Below, piece by piece: positions 56,240 to 64,000 of a stretch of DNA of 64,000 nt (position 1 is the stretch's first letter; each line of letters begins with the position of its first letter). The position numbers and the translations under genes were made by a program. The notes beneath the pieces were generated by a model. That model had not been told where the DNA came from. It searched no databases and worked only from the letters and a program-made list of their open reading frames with translations. Source of the DNA: Morella rubra (lineage: Eukaryota; Streptophyta; Magnoliopsida; Fagales; Myricaceae); the NCBI GenBank assembly GCA_003952965.2, contig CM025853.1:19648824-19712823 (forward strand). Direction: 5' to 3'.

Positions 56240-57070
56240 AAACAATCTACCCAAATTTGCCTCGGGGAGTGAAATGCGCTATCACCTTCCTTACGTGTTC
56301 CATCATCTGTTCACACATTTTTGCTTGCAATAGCTGGAGCCTCTATTCTTGCTTTGCTTGTTGCTTTCGTTGCTGCTCCTCTAAGTGCTGCTTCTGCTCC
56401 ATTAAATGTTGCTGCTACTCTCGCATCACCCTTTCCATTTTTGCCTGCCTCACAGCTAACTCATCATAGTTTTTCTGTCTAGCCCTCATCTCCTCTATCT
56501 CCATTCTTGCCTCTTCCAATCTCCGAGCTAAATCAATGGACGACACTGAGGACGATGATCCAACTTGCCACACTGAACGGCCTAAACCACAAACATAACC
56601 GCTTTCGTCCCCAAGACCTCTGTGAAGATCTCCACTTCTGTGAATGACCTTCCCTCAGACTCGCACTGTAATTGTAGCTCCTCCATCTTTTCTACAAGTG
56701 AAGGAGAACATTGTGAAAATTAATACCTTTTTAAATATAAAAAATTAATAATGCATAACAAAATTTTACGGAACTAACAAAATGTTTCCGTGCAGTATCG
56801 GATTTCCATGCACCATCCTTATTAATATGTTTTCTTGTACATCGATGCAGGATGAATCTGATCAGTTTCTGCATCTTTCTGCACACCAAAAAATTATATA
56901 TACATTAAAATCCATTAATAACATAATGTTGTAACAACAAAAATACACTTAAATATTTAAGTTGATTATAACCACAAGAACTAGAGCCCGTTGGAAAGAC
57001 CGAGCGCTAGAAGTGTGAGCAACCGTCAGCTTAGCCCTATTCTGGCGGTTGATTTCACTCCTTCTCTAAA
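56240..57070 (-). pseudogene. CACTA second ORF, Ptta/En/Spm-type C-terminal part
   Basis: Minus-strand translation gives 'SEINRQNRAKLTVAHTSSARSF' without its last residues (about 57060-57000), the N-x-x-N-R-x-K-x-x-x-x-H-x-x-G/S-x-x-S-F signature of the plant Ptta/En/Spm transposase family. It is followed, probably as a separate exon, by 'DAETDQIHPASMYKKT' and 'NKDGAWKSDTARKHF' (about 56880-56770; a frame slip of one or two bases lies between these). Then come 'EVLGTK..GYVCGLGRSV' and a Glu/Gln-rich coiled coil (about 56520-56300), interrupted by stops near 56416 and 56353. In En/Spm this product binds DNA at the element ends. This copy looks dead. Confidence 0.75.
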
Positions 57071-57309
57071 ATAAATATCTATTGAGTTAGTAAAAAACTG
57101 AAGTAGTGTCAGCTAGAATAAACATTTCTACCTGGAATCTTCAGTACTAAATAATCGCAGATAAGCCCATTTTCCTTTTTCATGTTGGGGTACAGAGCTT
57201 TTGTTCACAATCGATATTTTATGATTTCAATAAATGGATTAAGTTTACAAAATTGACATCTTCAAAGACATAGTTGATTATAAAGAAGCCTGAAGACATC
57301 CAGCGAAGA

Positions 57310-58680
57310 AGATGGAGAAAAACAATGGCATTTGAGGATGATGATGAGGTATACTCTTCGGATGATGAACCTAAACTTTCATATATTGAACTTCAAAATG
57401 CTTTGATGAACTTCTTTGTCAATTTGAAAAACTTGGTTCAAAATATACATCCTTGAAAAAGAAACTCATTTTGATATCGAAAGAAATTGATTTATTAGCG
57501 AAATACTCTAAAGCTTGAAAATGATTTACTTAAAAAGCTTGAAAAGGAGAAAATTGCTTTGAACCAAAATAGTTTCTCAAAGCAAAATCCCAAGGAAAGC
57601 TTTGGATTTGATTCTTGGTAGTCAAAGATGTGTCTTTGTAGGCTACATGCTTTCTATTCACCAAAAATATTTAACTATTTTTTGAAGGCTAGTTTTTGTG
57701 CACCTACTCAAACATGTCACATGGGCATCTAATTTTTGATTGTGCATTGAAGAAACTTGGGAGCAAGATAAGAAGATGGGTTCCAAATTGGAAAGCCAAA
57801 AATTTTTCTTGATTAGGATGGAGCAATAAAAGTACTTGGATGAAACTTGCCTACCAAGAAGGCTTGTGACAGTTGGGGACTTGAGGATTGAAGTAAGCCT
57901 CAGGTTCGATGATGATTGATCAGTAAAGAAATGTCTAATGATCTTCTTTGACATCACATAGATTATTTCATGAATGTTAATGATGACGAAGAAGATGGAG
58001 AAATTTGTGCCTCATGGCATTTGAGGATGATGATGAGGTATACTCTTCGGATGATGAACCTAAACTTTCATATATTGAACTTCAAAATCCTTTGATGAAC
58101 TTCTTTGTCAATTTGAAAAACTTGGTTCAAAATATACATCCTTGAAAAAGAAACTCATTTTGTCGAAAGAAATTGATTTATTAGAAAATGAAATACTCTA
58201 AAGCTTGAAAATGATTTACTTAAAGCTTTAGAATTTGAAAAGGAGAAAATTGCTTTGAACACAAAATAGTTTCTCAAAGCAAAATCCTTGAGAAGTTTAC
58301 TATCTTTGGATTTGATTCTTGGTAGTCAAAGATGTGTCTTTGACAACCTTTCTCTTAGGCTACATGCTTTCTATTCACCAAAAATATTTGAAGAACTATT
58401 TTTTGAAGGCTAGTCTTTTTGTGCACCTACTCAAACATATTTTTGCAACAAAGATGGGCATCTAATTTTTGATTGTGCATTGAAGAAACTTGGGAGCAAG
58501 ACTTTTAAGAAGACATGGGTTCCAAAAGGAACCAAGGCTAACACCGAAGGACCCAAGAAAGCTTGGGTACCAAAAATTGTTTCTTGATTTTATTGTAGGA
58601 TGGAGCAATAAAGGTACTTGGATGAAACTTGCCTACCAAGAAGGCTTGTGACATTTGTGGACAAATGCTAAGGGAAAAAA
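57310..58680 (+). repeat. Roughly 650-bp direct duplication in the Copia fossil
   Basis: The segment 57310 to about 57900 recurs at 58015-58680, starting at the shared 'GGCATTTGAGGATGATGATG'. The first copy is shorter than the second. Both are gag-derived and neither is functional. Confidence 0.8.
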
Positions 58681-60167
58681 CTATTGGTAACTTCTAAATC
58701 CTTGATTGAGAATATGTTCTAAATTGTTGGTTAATTATGATGATTTCTTATGTGTTAATCTTAAATGCAAATGTATTCATCTTTGAATATTTCTTGCATT
58801 TATCAAAATAGAACATCTCTAAAATGACATTTTTCCAAAATTATGATCTTTTATGAGATTTTGTGAGCTTAAACTTTTTGGTTGAAAATGACCTTTAAAT
58901 TGTCATTAGTAGCTAAGAGGTTGGTACATCATCCTATATACCATTTTCAATGAGATTGTCATTTAAAACTACAAGTTGTTCTTTTGGATGTTCTCTTAAA
59001 TGAAAATGATTATTTGAATTCTATCCATGCATTCATTTTTTGATTGACAAAGGGGGAGATTTCTTAATGTTGATATGCTTGTATTCCCTTTGATCATGTG
59101 ATGGATATTGGTAGAATGTATGTTTGGGGAGGCCATTAATGGATAATACGTGCATATATCGTAATTTTTTTTATCAAATTTTAGGTGATGCATCCATCTA
59201 AGTTTATATCCTTTGTCTTTTTGATGTGACAAAGGGGGAGAAATGTGTTGATAGATTTGATAACTATATATTCTCATTTTGAATTGGATTATGAATATTG
59301 CTACTAATGTTTTGTCCCAAGTTTCAAATGATTGTCCAATTGTAAAAGATAGAGAGAATCATCCCAAAACTATCAACACATTTTGGTATCAGAGCTTTAG
59401 CCTCTTGAATGCAGTCACCTTTGCTTCCCAAGACTTTGGAAGTGACCTAGGATTTTTCTCACCAAATCCGAGTTAGTATAAGATTTACCAAGTGCATTCA
59501 AAGCATTTATAATGTTGGTAAATCTAGTATACATGTTACTAATGGATTATTCCGGTGTCATTTTAAATAACTCATAGTGATGGATAAACATACTAATTTT
59601 GGACTCTTTGACTTGGTTTGTCCCTTCATGAGTAATCTCTACAGCATGCCAAATTTCCTTAGCATTTGTGCAAGAAGATATTCTATTAAATTCACATATG
59701 TTTAAAGCACAATAAAGAATATTCATTGCTCTAGCATCCAAAGAGATTTTCTTTTTATCTAGGTTACTATATTCATTTTCGTTTTTGAGGGTTTCAACCT
59801 CTCCAACTTTCTTTGTGGGAATATGTGGATCATTCAATATGCATAACCATAAATCATAATCAATAGATTGAAAATAAATACTCATCCTAACTTTCCAATA
59901 TGAATAATCACTACCATTAAAGAATGATGCTCGTTATACAAGATTTAAAAATCTTGAGTTAGAATGGCAACTTCAAGCTTCAACACTCAAGTTGAAGGAC
60001 TTTCCACACTTATAGTTTTGATGACTATATATTCTCCTTTTGAATTGGATTATGAATATTACTACTAATGTTTTGTCTCAAGTTTCAAATGATTGTCCAA
60101 TTGCAAAAGATAGGGGAAGTCATCCTAAAACTATCAATTTATTTTCATCATCAAAAAGGGGGGAGAT

Positions 60168-61500
60168 TGTTGGCTTTTGTTCACAATCGATATTTTGATG
60201 ATTTCAATAAATGGATTAAGTTTACAAAATGACATCTTCAAAGACAAAGACATTTTTATCAAAGAGCCAAAGACAAGAAGATTGAAGATCAAGAAGATGC
60301 AAGGAGCTCAAAAGTGAAGATTCAAGACCATAGGTATAACCTTGTAACTCTTAGTTTCACTTTTGACAAGGATTTGAATCACACACTTGCATATCTTTCA
60401 AAACGTGCATAAACCGTTTTACCTCTTGTTTGAAAGATCAAATGTTTTTTAAATGGTTTCAAAACACCCCAATCAACTCCCAAACCTTTTATATACTTAT
60501 GGGAAGTTAGTCCTTAAAATTGGGTGTTTCAAAATGGTCAAAATCATGGTTTTAAATGAACCGGATCATGTGCTTAAGTTGAAGAGGCCGATCGGCTGGT
60601 GAAGCGGTCGACCGGCCTTCGACCGCTTAGTGTAGTGGTCGACCAGTCTATGTTTTGAAATAGATCTGTTGAGTTCTGACATTGTGACCGTTGGGTAACG
60701 GTAACACTGAAGCGGTTGACCGGTACATGAAGCGGTCAACCAGTATAACGGTAAAATTTCAAATGGCTAGAAACGGTTAGTTTTCTCATGTGGCCTATAT
60801 AAAGACCTTCCTATTGTCTAAAAAGAAACAGAGAACGACCGCATATCATTTTACATAGCTTGAGAAATATCTTAAACCTTTTCTATTCCATATTTCTATA
60901 TCATTCACACAAATTACATTTTCACACTCTTGTCATTGTGTAAATCAAAAAAGATAGAGCTTTCATTTTCATATCCACTCTTTGAGAGAGTTTATTCTTG
61001 TATCTTCCTATCAAAAGAGGTGATTCCTTTAGTGAGGTTGTTCACTAAAGAAGAAGCTTAGAGAGGGTATATCTCAAGCTTGGTTGGGTTGTGAGTGGTG
61101 AGGACTTGGGTTGTGAGTGTTGAGCCCGGGAAACACTTGTACGGTTCTCTAGCACCCGGAAGCTAGAGTGTACACTATTTGAAGATAGTGGAAAAACCTC
61201 AAGGCTGGTAAAGGAGCTTGAGGGGTGGATGTAGGTGGGTTTGCCGAACCACTTAAAAATCACGTATTTGCTTCTCTAAACTCTACTCTTTACATTTTAC
61301 ACTTATTTACTTATCACATCTATACTTGTTAAATATTTGTGCTAAACTAGTCTTTACTTTGCAAACACGACTTTGGGGGTTAAAAGCCAAAAAGTTTGAA
61401 AACCCAGTTCACTCTCTCTCTTGGGTTGCCTTAATCCTTGGACTCACAACTCTAATGTTTCTTCTTTGGTGGAAAACAAAGCATAGTATTGGTGCATTTT
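60168..61500 (+). repeat. SIRE-like LTR with GTCGACC palindromes and TATA box
   Basis: Starts TGTTGGCTTTTGTTC directly after a purine tract. At 60590-60750 it has at least four GGTCGACC or GGT(C/T)GACC-like inverted motifs. TATATAAA (about 60796-60803) gives a retroelement promoter. Near the end is 'CCCAGTTCACTC...CTTGGGTTGCC', the usual SIRE-type 3' section. It ends near 'TTGGTGCA' (about 61495). Confidence 0.72.
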
Positions 61501-61549
61501 GTTCTAATGCGTCTTGTACACTGTGTTCATTGTAGACATCATAGTGTTG

Positions 61550-63847
61550 CGATCCTCTGGCCAATCATAATCCAGGTTGAAGTCATCCTAAAATGAACCA
61601 TGTTAGTATAATTAAACATAGTTAATAAAAATGTCTAATTTTTATTATGTTACACTTACCAATACTTTGTTCATGACGTAAGACTTGACCTGATCGGGAA
61701 CTTTAGACTAGTTGACCACATCGAACGGGAGATGTGATCGCACGAGCGAGACAATATGACTAGAAAGCATCGAAGATGCCTTGTTATCACCACCTATACG
61801 CCCATCGGGAATATGGATGCTCAACTTTCTTGCAATACGAGCCTTCTCTAATGCAAGCCCGCGCGTTCTACCCCTTACATGTCTAATCCCAGAGGTGGCT
61901 ATACGTGAACAAAAACGTTATTAACATAAAACTCTAGCACCTAATTACATGTATTTAAAAAATTAACATTCAAGTTAGTTTGAAATACTTACATGCACAA
62001 CTACTCTACGGGGTGCCTCGCGGGTTGACCGATGTAGGAGATGGTAAATCCTTGTCTGCATTTGCAGGAGTCGCAGTTGCTCTAGTCCCGGTCTGAGGCA
62101 TGACCTCGTGTTGACCGTACACTTGTAGATGCAATTCTTTCTTTATTCCCATTAATGCCAAATCTCTCTGAGCACTGACATTATCCTTCGTTTTCCTGTC
62201 AATGCTTAGCAAAGTCCCAACACATTATCATAGATATTCTTCTCTATATGCATCACGTCCAAATTGTGTCGCAGTTTTAATGGGAATCTCTCTCATTATC
62301 ATAGATACATATGCATACGGTATCTTCTCTATATGCATCACGTCCAAATTGTGTCGCAGTTTTAATTCTGACCAATACGGCAACTCAAAGAAAATACTCC
62401 GTTTCGTCCAACTCAACTCATTCACAGCTCGTTTCCTCTTCTTCTACCTCTTTCCAAACGGCATCATGTCTACTGATGCAAGTTGCTCAAGTATCTCTTG
62501 TCTAGTCAACTCTCCGATCTAAAACTCTTTATTCCCATAAAATATGTCCACATCGTGCCTCTCCTGATACGAAGCGGGCAAATACCAGCGAAGTCCCAAG
62601 AAGCAATGTTTACCTCCATTTTTCAGCCATGAAAACGTCATGTCTGCATTACACGTTGGATAAGAAAACTTCCCTTTCGTACTCCATCCATACAGATTAC
62701 CGTAGGCCGGGAAGTCGTTTATTGTTTAGAGCAAAGCTACGCGTAAGTTAAATGTACCTTTTTCCACCTAATCATATGTTTGCACTCCATCCTCCCATAA
62801 CTCCTTCAACTCATCTATTAGGGGCTGTAAATACACATCAATATCATTTCCCGGACTTCTATCTCTGGGAATAAGCAGTGAGAGCATAAAACTGGAATAT
62901 TTCATATACTTCCACAGAGGTAGATTGTACGGGACTAAACCGAGTCCGCAAGATGACTCATCACCCCGTCTTCGACCACTCATTTCTCTTGGTGTCACCG
63001 CATATCCATAGCCATCTGACGTGACATAAACAATCGTTGCAACCTCGATTTCAGTAGAAAATGTCACAACACTTTCTGGGGGACCGTCAACTTAGCATTT
63101 TCATGTACTTCCACCTCGACTCCCCACACACCGGACACTCTAGTAACTCGCTATAATGCTTCCAAAACAAAACGCAGTCATTCCGACATGCATGTATATT
63201 GTCATAACTAAATCCTAAATTCTTCCTCAACTGCTTCGCCTCATAGAAAGATTCGGTAACATCTCCCCATCGGGTAATGCATCTTTTATCAACCCTAACA
63301 CGTCCTTAAATGCCTTTACACTCAAGTTATTCTCTGACTTCACATGGAGTAATCTTACTACAAAAGAAAACTTCGAATACTTGAGACACCCAAGATACAA
63401 TTCTCCTTCAGCATCCTCCCACAACCTTGCATATGCAGAATATCCATCCCCAGACCTTGATTCGAGTGGCATTGGGCTGGCAGTATGATAAGCTCCTGCA
63501 TCAAAGTCCTCTAACATGTCTTGGATGTCGTCATTTATATTTCCATCAGACTCCTCACTACTCAGCTCTGGCTCTCGTTCAGACACTACTCGATAAAAAA
63601 AGGTGATTCTTGGAATTGGTTCTCCATGCAATACCCAATCAGTATAACTCTTCTCAAAACCATTTACGAACAGGTGATTATCCATTTCTAGAATAGTTTG
63701 GAACAAAATATTCTTACATCTCCTACATGGGCACCTTATTTGACCACGACTATCCATAGAATTTCTAGCAATACTCATAAATTCCTGGACACCTTCCTTA
63801 TACTTCACACTGAACCTATCTAGTTCATGAATCTAGCTCTTATCCAT
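61550..63847 (-). pseudogene. CACTA transposase region (transposase-associated domain + TNP2)
   Basis: Minus strand: ATG at 63847-63845 starts 'MDKS', then a stop stands where the family has Trp, and the frame continues 'IHELDRFSVKYKEGVQEF', 'GQIRCPCRRCKN' (63725-63690), 'YTDWVLHGEP': the transposase-associated domain with its C-x-C-x-x-C cluster. Further on are TNP2 pieces: 'VPYNLPLWKYMK', 'SLLIPRDRSPGNDIDVYLQP' (about 62965-62800), 'LKLRHNLDVMHIEK' (about 62370-62330) and 'IDRKTKDNVSAQRDL' (62200-62155). Normally one long protein cuts and joins DNA at CACTA ends. Here there are several stops and shifts, and an 85-bp tandem duplication, so it is inactive. The window ends just upstream of the start. 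Confidence 0.82.
62240..62366. repeat. 85-bp-period tandem duplication inside TNP2
   Basis: Positions 62240-62281 recur exactly at 62325-62366 (both start TTCTCTATATGC), so the 'LRHNLDVMH' codons occur twice. Its length is not a multiple of three, so it shifts the frame. It happened after the transposase lost constraint, or caused that loss. Confidence 0.82.
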
Positions 63848-64000
63848 TTTTTTGTGCCTTCAGCCATAGATATGCATAGAACAATCAAAAACATTCAAAC
63901 ATAGAGTAATGACAGTTTACCTTTAACACCTTATTTCACTAGGATGATAGGTCCTATCCCATTTAGGATTAAATTATCCATAATCTATGTAAATGTCCCG

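Larger units (their letters stand above)
57183..61500 (+). mobile_element. SIRE-like Copia retrotransposon fossil nested in the CACTA element
   Basis: Left: an LTR-start fragment (about 57183-57272) resembling the complete LTR start at 60168. Interior: gag C-terminal segments on the plus strand (about 57310-58650), the canonical primer-binding site TGGTATCAGAGC at 59384-59395, and an N-terminal gag (UBN2-type) segment on the minus strand (59885-59547). Right: a purine tract (60156-60166) and an LTR. The mixed orientations, a long internal duplication and the lack of RT and integrase show a strongly rearranged, non-functional copy with several large breaks. The exact right border is uncertain (about 61500-61530). 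Confidence 0.72.
55414..64000 (-). mobile_element. CACTA (En/Spm) DNA transposon, right end beyond the window
   Basis: The left terminus is CACTACAAGAAAACAG, the diagnostic CACTA inverted-repeat start, at 55414. Next come many short subterminal repeats, a Ptta/En/Spm-like ORF and TNP2 plus transposase-associated ORFs, all on the minus strand, so the shown terminus is the 3' end. A rearranged Copia element splits the two coding areas at about 57183-61500. The other CACTA end and the 3-bp target duplication partner lie past 64000. With the insertion removed, at least 4.2 kb of CACTA is in view. Confidence 0.85.

Noticed and set aside
59279-59476. 65-codon plus frame as a gene
   Set aside because: It is the Copia leader and primer-binding-site region.
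1-64000. tRNA, rRNA or organelle sequence
   Set aside because: No cloverleaf-type or rRNA core sequence was noticed on either strand; the only tRNA-related sequences are retroelement primer-binding sites.

Overview
This is nuclear DNA from a plant, most likely a eudicot. The signs are one large intron-containing plant gene (FPA), a small Cys-rich plant gene, AT-rich intergenic sequence, and plant-type transposons (chromovirus Gypsy, SIRE-like Copia, L1 LINEs with a C-terminal RNase H, hAT, CACTA, Mutator-like). Species cannot be fixed from the sequence. Most of the window is transposon, much of it nested. Only two loci look like living host genes.

Region by region. 1-0.7 kb: an unrecognised block with palindromes and a 96-bp coding-frame tandem repeat. 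0.9-5.4 kb: a Gypsy chromovirus fossil interrupted by a solo LTR. 5.4-7.3 kb: a decayed hAT transposase. 7.3-9.4 kb: a non-autonomous LTR element with an internal 65-bp tandem array. 9.5-15.2 kb: an L1 LINE carrying a solo LTR that itself carries another LTR. 15.5-16.8 kb: a second solo LTR of the first family, inverted, with a perfect 5-bp target duplication. 17.1-17.4 kb: a TATA-bearing promoter-like block.

18.4-26.5 kb: FPA, an RNA-binding flowering-time and 3'-end-formation regulator. It has five coding exons, three RRMs and a SPOC domain, 992 residues predicted. Its 3.2-kb first intron is where Arabidopsis FPA autoregulates by premature polyadenylation. 26.5-32.4 kb: intergenic sequence with small tandem repeats and two poly(A)-tailed insertions flanked by target duplications. 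32.4-33.1 kb: a Gypsy integrase scrap.

36.4-36.6 kb: an intact 63-codon, Cys-rich gene with a TATA box. It is followed by a small MITE and two long inverted-repeat transposons (37.6-38.6 and 38.8-40.0 kb); the first is a Mutator-like element with a 10-bp target duplication.

41-55.1 kb: a three-layer nest on the minus strand: a Gypsy element whose long 5' LTR is split by an L1 LINE, which is split by a 4.1-kb solo LTR of the same Gypsy family. These LTRs carry a shared small ORF. 55.4 kb to the window end: a CACTA (En/Spm) transposon transcribed leftward, with its CACTA terminus, subterminal repeats, a Ptta-like ORF and TNP2/transposase-associated ORFs, split by a rearranged SIRE-like Copia element. 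The host genes show no operon-like relationship; the transposons mainly supply relative timing and possible hairpin or promoter effects on neighbours.
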